A stretch of DNA of 64,000 bases, from contig CAMPDV010002023.1 in the NCBI GenBank assembly GCA_946699065.1, forward strand, positions 1 through 64,000, read 5' to 3'. Below the pieces are notes generated by a model that was given only the letters and a program-made list of their open reading frames with translations, was not told the origin of the DNA and did no database searches. A program made the position numbers and the translations under genes. Each line of letters opens with the position of its first letter. Positions within the stretch are counted from its first letter, which is position 1. Origin of the DNA: Loxodes magnus. Lineage: Eukaryota > Ciliophora > Karyorelictea > Loxodida > Loxodidae. Below are positions 51,607 to 62,989 of the stretch, piece after piece.

Positions 51607-52389
51607 TAATTAAAGTAGTAATTAATTAACAAGAAGAAGCTAATTATTTAAAGAAAATTTATTGAATATGTAAGCAAATAGGAAGTACTTAGCTCAATAA
51701 TTTATATAAATGATGCTGAAAGCTGAAATATATTTCATCCAAAATTATTATAAAAAAATACTGAAAGATTAAAAAGATAGCTCTATAATTAGTATATTAA
51801 GTTTATTATTTCTAAATTAAGCAGAAATGCCTTATAAAATTTAAAATTTTTTATAGCAGTTGTTCTTGCTTTATTATTGACTAAGAAAAAAGCAGAATAC
51901 TTCAAATGAAAAACTTTAATTTCTAGATTCACTATTCTTTAGATCTTTTATTTAGGTTAATCCTTCTTTTACATAAAAAGTAAAAAATTTACAAGCTGTA
52001 GAGCAGGAATCCTTTATTCTTATAATTTTAGAAAGCAGAAAAACTTTTTCCATCTCTATTTAAAATTTCTAAACTATTACTAAACCTTTATCTATATTTC
52101 TATATCAGAAATTTAATTTAGTTTTAGTTTTGATTTTTCCCATTTTATTAATTCATAATTTTATAAAAAGATTAGTAGAGAAATACTTTATCAAATAAAT
52201 ATAGAACTTATTTAAATTCTAAAGAATAAGGATAAAAGATGAAGTTAAGAGATTATTCTAAAATAGTATAGAGTAATTATATAATTTTAATATAAAATAT
52301 ATATTAAAAGTTAACTATAACTTAATACAAACTATTAATACGCTTCCTATTTCTATCTTTTATCTCTTACATTTTAACTATTAGGCTTG

Positions 52390-54270
52390 CTTACAAATTA
52401 TAATGTCTTTAGATTATTCACTAGCAAAAAACCTATTTTTATCATGAGTCACAATATTTTTTTCTTCTAAGGATAATTCTAAATCAATGATATTTTAGAC
52501 TTCACAGTAATCTCTTATCGAAGTGTGGGTAAATTAAATTCTATTTTTGTAACTTTACTCTTCTATCTATATCAAACATCCTATATCATTTTATTTTTAT
52601 TGAATTACTCTCTTCACTTTTAATTTCATTTTTCAAAATTTCTAGCAGGCACTGATATATTCTATAGTATATGGATGCTTTTACCTTATTTGGAAGCGCT
52701 GTTTATTGCCTTATATTATCCCAATTCATCATGCGCGTCAGATAATAATAATAATAATAGTAAACAAAAGTAATAAAAATTTAGCCTCCTCTAGATTTTC
52801 AACCAGGTTTTTGCTACCATTTTTTAGCGTGGGTAGAAAGACTGAGAATCTTCTGTTTTTTATGCAAATAATTTTTTCTTGTATACCCCTGTTTGAGTAA
52901 TTCAGAGTCTGCTGATCATGCTTAACGTTCTTCTTTGCTCTTTTATCTAAATTTAACTTTATTGATCGCAATTTTGTAATAAGTGTCACTTTGATTTGCA
53001 ATAATATCATTATTTAATTTGTCTTTTCTTTAATCTATTCAGAAATAATTTTTTCAAATTAGCTAATTCTTTTGAGTAAGTCTGGGTTAATCTTTACGTC
53101 ATTCTATTTATGGACTTTTGCTTATGTAAAAACTTTTTCGATTATCATATTTTGATCTTGCTTAAAATTCGATTGAGATTATTCATATAGTTACTATTTC
53201 GTGACTAAATTATTCTAAATCAATTGTCGTCTAATTATAAGTAGCTCATTATTTTGATCTTTGCTAGTATTCATTAATTCTCTTAGTTTTTCCCCTTGAT
53301 TGTAAATTGTTTCCTAATAATTATGTATTATTGTTTTCATTTAGTCAAGTTATATTTATAATTATGATTAATTTTACACCTTTATTAGATTTGTCTCTAT
53401 TGTTCTGACTATGACTTTTCCTTCAGATGAGGAACTTGATTTATCTTCTTTCTTTTGTTGTCTCGCGTTTGTTTCGCTGCTTTCCTTTTGCGTTTTTAAT
53501 TAGGTTTTTGGAAAGGCGAATAGAATATACAATTTTTTTTATACACGTCAAATAAAAACAATATTTTATAAACTTAAAATTTTATTTCTCTTAAATTATA
53601 CTATTTTAAAAAGCAAATTCTTTTAATTTATTTTCAAGTGCTTTAATGGTTGGAAGATATACTAATATATATAAATATTCATTATTATACTCTAGATTCT
53701 TTAAAGTTAGAACTTCTAAAAATAAATTTTTCCAGAACCAGAATCTCAAAAAGTAATAATCCAGTTTTCCTATCATTATCTAAAAATTTGAAAACTTCAA
53801 CTGCAGATCATCCTTAACCATAAACTTGGATTTAGAGAAGATTATAAACTTAAGAAATATTCTTATTTCTTTATATATCATCTTTTTTATTTTTTATCAT
53901 ATTTTAATAGATACTTTTTTTTACATTTTAAAGTAAGTCAGTTCTATTCTATTGTTTAAGTAAATTAAAAAGCAAGCTCTAGATGAGTTAAAATTCAAGT
54001 TTATATCAAGTCTTAATTTCCAAATGACACAATATTTTAGAATTATAGGAATCCATCTTCGATATATTACCTTACTAGATCATAATCAAGAATATCTAAG
54101 ATATTTAACATTAAAATTGTTTTTTTATGGATTTTTTCATTTATCTATCCATGACTCCTTATAAAGAAATTCTTTAAGATGGAGATAACATTAGTATCCA
54201 TAATTCCAACTAAAAAATACAAAGAAAACTACTTTCTGACAATCTAAATAAAATTACAGAACCATCAAAA
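52390..54270 (-). pseudogene. third NACHT (NLR-like) pseudogene, split by an insertion
   Basis: Fragments on the minus strand follow the order of the intact gene. 54040-54230 matches the helical region (GIMDTNVISILKNF against [14 protein letters not shown], and ILDYDLV against DALTYDLV). 53650-53760 matches the P-loop region (FGDSGSGKNLFLEVL in disrupted frames). 52395-52560 matches the post-NACHT segment (HTSIRDYCEV against [10 protein letters not shown]). The piece between the last two is replaced by a coiled-coil ORF at about 52747-53556. Frames are broken throughout and no WD40 repeats remain. Confidence 0.7.
52747..53540 (-). CDS. coiled-coil ORF inserted in the NACHT pseudogene (one frameshift)
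   Basis: On the minus strand from about 53525 the text reads FPKTQLKTQKESSETNARQ. A Ser/Lys segment follows, then a long coiled coil (MKTIIHNYQETIYNQGEKL, then NPDLLKRISQFEKIISEQIK). Near 53027 the best frame shifts and continues DIIANQSDTYYKIAINK and ERQAWSADSELLKQGYT. It ends close to a (TAA)n run at 52742-52757. No ATG fits near the beginning, so it is probably 5'-truncated. Coiled-coil build and insertion context suggest a gag/ORF1-like origin, but no zinc knuckle is visible. Confidence 0.5.
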
Positions 54271-54349
54271 TAGTGATTTAATATATTATTTGGACAATAT
54301 TAAATTTAAAAATTAGATTTTTTATCTTAAAGTGTTAAACAAACTTTTA

Positions 54350-54516
54350 AAATTTTATTCCGTTCCAAAAAATTTTGTTCCGTTCCAAAAAATTTTGTTC
54401 CGTTCCAAAAAATTTTGTTCCGTCCCAAAAAAATTTGTTCCGTCCCAAAAAAATTTATTCCGTCACAAAAAATTTTATTCCGTCCCAAAAAAAATTTGTT
54501 CCGTCCCAAAAAACTC
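54350..54516. repeat. 20-21-bp tandem repeats, block 1
   Basis: About eight units of the form TTCCGTCCCAAAAAAATTTG, with C/T and A-run length variation. The block is followed by a GTAAAACGCTGAGCAAAAAA tail. Confidence 0.85.
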
Positions 54517-54783
54517 ATGTAGTGTAAAACGCTGAGCAAAAAAACAAAAATAAATTTTTCACGTTTTTTGCATTCTTTTCTACTTTTTTATCTCTTCACT
54601 TTTACAATTTTTAAATTTTTCCAGAAAAAAAACATACTTTATTATATTACACCTTTTGACTTTTTTTCTTCGCTTTTTCACTCCGCTTTTCATTTCAAAA
54701 CATTATTTTACTCAATCATACTTTTTTTACCTATATTGAAAAAAAAAACTTTCTAAAACTCATTTCTTTTTTAACCCAAAAAA

Positions 54784-55032
54784 AATTGTTCCGTCGCAAA
54801 AAAAATTATACCGTCCCAAAAAAATTTATATGTCCCAAAAAAATTTTGTTCCGTCACAAAAATATTTATTCCAAAAAAATTCGTTCGAAAAAATTTATTC
54901 CGTCCCAAAAAAATTTTATTCCGTCACAAAAAAATTTATTCCGTCCCAAAAAAAATTGTTCCGTTCCAAAAAAAATTGTTCCAAAAAAATTTATTCCGTC
55001 ACAAATTATTTTAGTCCGTCACAAAAAATCTC
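54784..55032. repeat. 20-21-bp tandem repeats, block 2
   Basis: About twelve units of the same TTCCGTC(C/A)CAAAAAAATT sequence. The block is followed by nearly the same tail (GCTAAACGCTGAGCAAAAAA), so block plus tail were duplicated together. On the plus strand it would read as VPSQKN-type peptide repeats, but nothing else suggests it is coding. Confidence 0.85.
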
Positions 55033-55125
55033 CTATAGTGCTAAACGCTGAGCAAAAAAACAAATTTTTTATTTTCACTTCTTTTACACACTATTAAATA
55101 CCAAATTCAAAAAAAACTTGCACAC

Positions 55126-55262
55126 TCATAACCTAACATAACCTAACATACCCTACATACCCTAACATACCCTACATACCCACATACCCACATACCCACA
55201 TACCCACATACCCTACATACCCTACATACCCTACATACCCTAACATACCCTAACATACCCAC
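55126..55262. repeat. interstitial telomere-like array
   Basis: A run of CCCTAACATA, CCCTACATA and CCCACATA units (10, 9 and 8 bases) fills about 135 bases. CCCTAA-type units with CA inserted resemble ciliate telomeric repeats, for example the CCCTAACA known in heterotrichs. The array is degenerate and internal. Confidence 0.8.
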
Positions 55263-55778
55263 ATTTAAATATCTTCTTCCAAATTCCTCTTAAACCTCCA
55301 CTTTCTCTCTCCCTCTTAACACTTAACTCTTCAATAAAAAAATATTCACCACACTCACACACTTTTTTTCAATCCATTTAAATTCTAAAATTTAATTTAT
55401 ATTTATATTTATATTTATATTTATATTTATTCACTAATGATTGCTTAATACTTTCTTACTCACACTTTCTCTAATCTTATTTTTTCTCTTTTTTGAATTC
55501 AAATACTACACTAATTCATCCCTTTTACTAACCTCAAACACTAAATTTTTTCAATTTTAATTTATTATTTTTCACACACCCTTTCTAAAACTTTTAACTA
55601 CTCTCTTTATTTCCAACTCTCTTATAGACACTCACTTAACTTTTTAAAACACTTATTATCTAACACTATACATACCACTTGTCTTATTAAATACTTTAAA
55701 CCAAAAAAACATATATAACTTATAATTTACTTATCTTAATTCAATTATTATTATTTGTTAAAATTTATTCAAGTCTCA
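55263..55778. other. pyrimidine-rich 3' flank of the NACHT-WD40 gene
   Basis: C/T-rich on the plus strand, including six ATTTAT hexamers at about 55395-55430. No gene was seen. It is the downstream side of the minus-strand gene that ends at 55779. Confidence 0.5.
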
Positions 55779-58700
55779 TCACAATGAAAGATACCTGTCT
55801 TGCACTAGTCTCACATTCATCTACTCCATTGCCACTCCCTCAAATTCACATTGGTGCACCTTCAAACCATTCCTTCCCATCATCCTCTTTAACACATAAT
55901 CCCGATGATCCTTTGCTAACTCCCATATCTTGATTGTTTTATCCCAACTTCCAGATATTAAATACTTAGAGTCACTTGATAATACCAGAGAATAAACATA
56001 ACTAGTATGACCCTCTAATGTTCTTATAAGCTTGTATGTCTACATGTCCCATATCCTTATTGTTTTATCCCAACTTCCAGATATTAAATACCTAGAATCA
56101 CTTGATAATACCAGAGAAAGAACAGAACCAGTATGACCCTCTAATGTTCTTATAAGCTCATATGTTTACATGTCCCATATCCTTATTGTTTCACTTCCAG
56201 ATATTAAATACTTAGAGTCACTTGATAATACCAGAGATTCAACAGACCAAGTATGACCCTCTAATGTTCTTATAAACTCATATGTTTACATGTCCCATAT
56301 CCTTATTGTTGTATCCTCACTTCCCGATATTAAATACTTAGAGTCACTTGATAATACCAGAGAATTAACAGTATCAGTATGACCCTCTAATGTTCTTATA
56401 AGCTCATATGTTTACATGTCCCATATCTTTATTGTGTTATCATCACTCCCAGATATTAAATACTTAGAGTCACTTGATAATACCAGAGATTTAACACCAT
56501 AAGTATGACCCTCTAATGTTCTTATAAGCTCATATGTTTACATGTCCCATATCCTTATTTTTTCACCTCCAGATATTAAATACTTAGAGTCACTTGATAA
56601 TACCAGAGATTTAACACCATAAGTATGACCCTCTAATGTTCTTATAAGCTCATATGTTTACATGTCCCATATCCTTATTTTTTCACCTCCAGATATTAAA
56701 TACTTAGAGTCACTTGATAATACCAGAGAAGTAACAGACTTAGTATGACTTTATAGAGGCTTAGTAAGATTATCTATCTACATGTCCCATATCCTTATTG
56801 TTGCATCAACACTTCCAGATATTAAATACTTAGAGTCACTTGATAATACCAGAGAAGTAACAGAACTAGTATGACCCTCTAATGTTCTTATAAGCTCATA
56901 TGTTTACATGTCCCATATCCTTATTGTTTTATCATAGCTTCCTGATATTAAATACTTAGAGTCACTTGATAATACCAAAGAATTAACAGAATCAGTATGA
57001 CCCTCTAATGTTCTTATAAGCTCATATGTCTACATGTCCCATATCCTTATTGTTTCATCACCACTCCCAGATATTAAATACTTAGAGTCACTTGATAATA
57101 CCAGAGAAGTAACCCAATTAGTATGACCCTCTAATGTTCTTATAAGCTCATATGTTTACATGTCCCATATCATTATTGTTCTATCACCACTTCCAGATAT
57201 TAAATACTTAGAGTCACTTGATAATACCAGAGAATTAACACAATGAGTATGACCCTTTAATGTTCTTATAAGCTTATATGTTTACATGTCCCATATCTTT
57301 ATTGTTTTATCCCAACTTCCAGATATTAAATACTTAGAATCACTTGATAATACCAGAGAATTAACACAATGAGTATGACCCTTTAATGTTCTTATAAGCT
57401 TATATGTTTACATGTCCCATATCTTTATTGTTGTATCCTCACTTCCAGATATTAAATACTTAGAGTCACTTGATAATACCAGAGAAAGAACAGAATCAGT
57501 ATGACCCTCTAATGTTCTTATAAGCTCATATGTTTACATGTCCCATATCCTTATTGCTTTATCATATTCTCCTGCTGATATTAAATACTTAGAGTCACTT
57601 GATAATACCAGAGAAGTTACACGATTAGTATGACCAGCTATGGTTGGCATTTAACCAAAATTAACCTAACTCATATTTGCGCCGTTGAATTTACAATTCC
57701 TCAACCATGCTCCCCTGAAATTCACCTTTGATAAATTAGCACCACTCATATCACAACCATCAAACACCGAATCACTCAAATCCGCCCCAGGCACCTAGAT
57801 CTCCCGAAGATCTGTCATCTACGTAAACTGATAATCCATCCAATTCAATATTGTTATACAGTTAGCACCCACTATTTATAAAGCTTTATTGGATCTTGTC
57901 CACTTCACTATCTCCAATAAATTTTATTAAAACTAAACCGAACTATCAATCTCCCTTATAAACTACTAGATCTCCTTATTGTCCACTATCGAATATATGT
58001 TTATTTCGTGAGCTTCTATAGAATTTATGCTATTTTGCAAATTTAAGACTAAATTTACTATATTCCTTGCCACATAGTAATCCCTTATCGATGCATGAAT
58101 AAACTCAAACCTCTTTTAACCATTTTCCTCTTTTATCTATATCAAACATCCTATGTGGTTGGAACTCTCAGTTATTTTCTTTATTCATTCTATATTTGTT
58201 TTTTTAAAACCTTCCCAGTTTATCTAACCAGTTAATAATTACCATGATGCCTCTACTTAAATATCTTCGAAAGTCTCTAAATACTCCCCGATTTCATAAT
58301 TTTTTTTATTTAATCCTTTTAACTTTTATTCAGTTTTATCATTTCATTTATTTATAAAGATCTCATATATCTTTGCCCTTTACACCTTTTTATCCACTCC
58401 TCTCCTCAAATACTTTATTATTTCCTCTTCACTCATACATATATATAACATAAAAGGATTATTTAGAATTTCCATTAAACCCGGAATACTTTAGATGATA
58501 CTCATTTACTCTTTTACCTTTTCAATAGTTTCCTTTTGCTACTCCTATTAATTTGCATTTTGAATCTACTTTCCTATAACTAACTTTATATATTACTCTA
58601 TCTAACTTTTATCAAAAGGCTTAATATATAACTCCTCCAACTCCTATACATAAGCTCTTTCATTTTTAAAATGAACAAAATAATCCTTATAATTTTTATC

Positions 58701-60887
58701 CGTCAATGCATAATTGATTCTACAAGTTACTATATACTTTGCATACGGATATTTAAGGTTTAATTCATTATTAGCTATTATATTATTATAATTTCCCAAC
58801 TCGTCATAGGCATCAAATAGAAAAAGCATCTTCCTAAACATCAAACTTTCATTTTCCTCAATTTTGCGGTTTTTTAAAGCTGTCTCTACTAAACTAGATT
58901 TATAATTTTCAATAGTTGGAAGATAAACGTATATCGGTAGTCAGTCATGCTTCTACTCCAGAAACTTATATGCTAGAGTTTTCAGAAATAGAGATTTTCC
59001 GGAACCTGAATCTCCCAACAGTAATAATCCAGTTTTATCTTCACTGTCTAAAAAGTTCTAAATTTTGCTTTCAAGATTATTTTATTCCTTAGAACTAGGA
59101 CTAGGAGCACATAATAAACTTATGTAATATTCCTACTTTTCTTAAATCTCATTTTACAAATAGTTTCTCATATTCTAATATATTTTATTATCTATACCCT
59201 TTAAGGCCAACCAATTCTCCTCCATAGTTTAGGTAAACTAAGTAATATGGTCCGAATTCTTTAATATTTCTATTACTATCTATTGTTCCCTATCATTTTA
59301 AATTAAACTTTCATTCTTTTCCTTAAATACTCTCTCCTTATAAGTTGTAGCTACTTAGTTCTTGTCAATGCTTAGTTCTAATAATGATTTCAAAGCAAAG
59401 TATCGAATCTACCAATCTTTATCCTTACACAATTGCTCTAGCAGCTAGCACGATTCCTTAACTAGTTCTGGAGAAGCTTTAGGATTTTTAATCATGTGCT
59501 TCAAAAGTTAACATGCTCTAAATCTTAGATCCAACTTTTCTTTCAAGACGAGACTTTTAAATTATTCAAATGTTTCTTATGAATATTTAATTACCAAGTC
59601 ATAGGTAAGGGCATCTAGGTATCTTATTCTAACTATTTTTTTAAGGTGAATTTTTGAATTTATTTTCTCAGTTCCCCATACAATGAATTCCTTTATTATG
59701 GAGATCGCATCAGTATCGATAGCCCCAATTCCAAATGATAAAGCAACTGCCCATTAAGCAACCTTTAGAATTTTGCAGAATATTCCGAAGTAATCATTTT
59801 CTTTATTGTCTGGAATATTCTTCAATATCATCTAACTGTATCTTAAGTAAAAATCTAACTCTGGTCCGCCTATTCTCCTTATATTTACTAATTTTAATCC
59901 AGCTTCTATTTTTTACTCAAGATACTTTTTCGTTTCAGCACTTATGAAGAATTCATTACTTTTATTCTTTTCCTCACCTTTAGAAGAGCTTTACTCGTTC
60001 TTCTAAAGAAACATGTCTAATAACTCAGGAAGATTTTGTACAAGTTACACCTTTAAGAGTTAAGACCAACCTTCAGTATATTAATGAGAAACTATTTCTA
60101 TAAATTGCTTTATAAGCACCAAAGGATCATTTAGTTTGATTAACTTATTTTTTGGAATGGTTTAAATTCCTTGTAGAACTAGTTCCATCTTTTACTAGTT
60201 TAAGCCCTCTTTTAAGAGGTTTAATCCTTTTTGATAAATCTCTTAGTCTTCAGTTCCTAAAACTAGTTTTTGAGACTAAGTAGCATTTATATTGTTTGAA
60301 GTTTACTACGTCAACTAAGAGTTTTAGATTTTTGGTTGTTGAGATTTAGTAACATCAGCTACTTTAGCACTCCCACATCCTCCTCCCTTCAGTTTCATAC
60401 TTTTCTAGAATTTAAAGTTTTAGATTTATTTGATCCGCACTGCTCCTTAATAAGAAGTCGTCTATAAGCTTTCTTTTAGATAATTTGTTTCGTTTATCTA
60501 AAACTCTTTAACATCTAGTATTTCTGCGTTTACCAGATAAGGATAATTTTGAATCAAGCTGTAACTTTCAGTACCTTATTAGTATCGTAAGGCATTTTCT
60601 GCTATTTGTCCTTGAATATACTCTTCCATTAGTCTTGGCAAAGTTTTATTATCCATAAGCTAATTATTACTTGATTTTAGCATAAATCTAATTTAAGTTT
60701 ATCCCTCAACTTTTTTGAGTATCTTTTAATCCTTAAAATTCGCGTCCGTTTAAATTTGCTAGGCTAATCAGATTATAACATCATGAGATTTTAGAAATCC
60801 ATATAATTAGGTTTAAGACTGAAAGCCATGACAGCTTCCAAGAATTTAACCGAAGATAAAGCAATTTGAATTGCAATATTGAGGCAT
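55779..60887 (-). CDS. NACHT-pentapeptide-WD40 STAND receptor (NLR-like)
   Basis: ATG 60887 to TGA 55779 is exactly 1703 codons in one frame. Residues 1-45 form a Cys/His motif ([21 protein letters not shown]). Residues 45-560 are mostly helical with HEAT-like units. The NACHT NTPase has P-loop GDSGSGKS at about 625 and Walker [12 protein letters not shown] at about 685. A helical segment ([17 protein letters not shown]) runs to 1000, pentapeptide-type repeats ([23 protein letters not shown]) lie at about 1030-1075, and 14 WD40 repeats fill 1080-1672. STAND proteins are ligand-gated switches: the repeats sense, the NACHT domain oligomerises. The start and 5' flank are conserved in the 20.2-kb copy. 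It ends in tandem TGA TGA. The effector, if any, would be the N-terminal part and was not recognised. Function in immunity or self-recognition is inferred. Confidence 0.92.
55880..57650 (-). repeat. 14 near-identical 126-bp WD40-encoding units
   Basis: Units of 126 bases (three shortened in frame) encode [20 protein letters not shown] followed by GSxDxTIxIWDMQTYELIRT. The framework is almost invariant in DNA sequence, while the x positions differ between units: after GHT one finds NR, DS, HC, NW, SS, KS, YG, DT, WS, GS and SY. Two pairs of neighbours share the same variable residues, a sign of recent unit duplication. Confidence 0.92.
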
Positions 60888-61490
60888 TTTATAATATTTT
60901 AAAAGTAGAATATCTAAGAATATAAAAGATTAAATAAAATGTCTATTATAACTAATTACTCCATCTATTCGCATTAGACACTTACTATCTAAACCTATAA
61001 TAAACTACTAATTATACTACTATTTTATTTATTACTATCAACTAACTTAACACCAACTCTTTTAAGACTATCTATCACTTCAATTTCATTAAAAGTCATT
61101 TTAATTCACGCTAATGAACCATATCTAAATACTCCTAATCAATACATCTGCTATTGTCTTTATCTGATAATTAGTTTCTTAAAGATACAATTAGACTTTG
61201 AGATATTATTTTGAATAACTTTATTGATGCCTTCTATTATTGTCCATGAAAGACTAGAAATAGCTAAGAGATTTGCTTATCGTTTTTGCATAAAAAAGAA
61301 AGAAAATAAGCTTGGCGATATGTAGCCTTACTTTTTATATTTGGCGTAAGATTAGATATTTCAGCAAAACGAAAATTAAGTTATAAGCTATTAAATTAAT
61401 CAAAGAGATTATAAAATTCATGCAGAACATAAATAAGATATAGAACAAATCTCACTAACTTCTTTATATAAAGAAGAAGGAAAAGAAGAA
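60888..61490 (-). promoter_or_regulatory. 5' flank shared with the 20.2-kb NACHT copy
   Basis: Homologous to 19620-20220 on the opposite strand. It likely contains the promoter, but no element was recognised. Confidence 0.55.
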
Positions 61491-61758
61491 CAAATAAATA
61501 AATAAGCTGTATTAATTAATTTAATTAAAAAACAAGCAAACCAAGGATTATTAGTCTTTAGATAAGCTACTACTAGTAAATCTTAAATTGCAAGTTTATA
61601 AGCAAGTCTAGTAAAATAATAATAAATAAATTGATATAAGTAAATAAAGAATATTCAGATATCTCTTAAATTACTACCAAGTAATTCTTATTTCAGATTT
61701 AAGTTAATTAACTAGAAGCTTTAGTTCCTTATTATTTTTTAATCTAAACTAGCATAAA

Positions 61759-62900
61759 ATGTCAATTATTTATAATACCTAGAAAAAATTATTAAGCAAT
61801 AATAATCAAGCGCTAATATATACTTAAGGAATAATAAATTAGTTTAATGAAAAATTTAAAAAATCTAAGGAATAAATCAAGTATGAGACAGAGAAAGAAA
61901 GATTTATCATTTTTAAGCTATCTACCTTTCATAAAATTGTGAAAGATTTGGAGAAGCTAATCGAATTTCGTAATTATTTAAAAAAGATAAAAAGAGGCAA
62001 AAATTCCTGATTGGACCAAAGATAGCTTTAGTTTCTAAACAATTCATTAAAATTGAACATATAAGGATTTTATTGAAACTCTAAGATTTAAAGAAGGCTA
62101 GCTAACTAAAGAATCGTATAAAGTATAATTATTAAAAAACATCGATAATATGAGTAACTACGAAAATCTAGAACTTATCATAATTAAATTCCAAGAATTC
62201 AGGAGAAATTTTTAAGACACATAAGGATTAGTTTAATCTTAAGGACATTTTAGGAATTAGAGAAATAACAGAGTTTTAATATTTTAAAAATAGCTAAATT
62301 AAAAAATAAATCTAAAGAAGCTAAGGATAATTCTATAACACAAGTAAGGAGAATCTGAACAACTTCAATTTTATACTAAAGCAATTACTCAATTAAATAA
62401 ACGCTAAAAGTATACTGCTGCTAACAACTTAGATTCAGAACAAAAAGGTAAAATATAAAAATAAAATTGATACTGGAATTTTGAGAAAGTAGTTACAAGC
62501 TAAACTGCATGTACAAGTTGAAAATATTTAAATATATAATAAAAAGAAAAACTTCAAAAGCTTAATTTAATATAAGCGTAAATTATATTTGACCTGAAAA
62601 GTCTTATGTGAACTGGATTTAAAAAGAGATTCTTTATTCCTCTAGAAGAGTTAAGAGATTAAATGAAGAAATCAATATTCTAAATAAATATTCATAGCAA
62701 TATCTTAAGAATAAAATAAAATATTAACTTAAATAAAAATTGAGCAGAATCATAATAATGAAAAAAAAAGAGTAAGAAAGAAATTGGTCAATCACTTAAA
62801 ATCCCTGTTGAATACATATCAAATTTCCATTGTAAGCTTTTCTGAATCTCCTAGGGAAATTTTTCTACTATTGAAGATATGACTTGGCAAACTTAAACTC
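61759..62900 (+). CDS. hypothetical helical protein (one frameshift)
   Basis: ATG 61759 gives MSIIYNTQKKLLSNNNQ and continues as a charged helical text (HKIVKDLEKLIEFRNYLKK). Near 62005 the reading must shift by one base to continue KIPDWTKDSFSFQTIHQNW and onward for about 290 residues, with Gln-rich helices (SEQLQFYTKAITQLNK). Four internal TGA codons read naturally as Trp (QNWTYKDF, QNWYWNFEK, CTSWKYLN, LMWTGFKK). The end is uncertain; convincing text stops near 62900, close to the convergent gene. No family was recognised. The shift may be an assembly indel, a mutation or programmed. Confidence 0.5.
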
Positions 62901-62989
62901 TTGAATTTTTTATATTAATTTAAGTTTATTCTTAATTAAATATCTTCTTATGCATTTCTTTTCTGAATGTTTCTCATTTTAAACTTTTA

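Noticed and set aside
54332..55097. Repeat blocks as protein genes (VPSQKN-type peptides on the plus strand, GTEQ-type on the minus)
   Set aside because: Both strands read as repetitive peptide simply because the DNA is a 20-bp tandem repeat. Unit lengths vary by one base, which would break any frame.
20221..60887. TGA as Cys (Euplotid code)
   Set aside because: Two paralog pairs show TGA opposite TGT, which first suggested Cys. But the conserved motif sites (ETW, NWRPI, TGG/TGA pairs) demand Trp, and the remaining TGT/TGA pairs are ordinary one-base changes.
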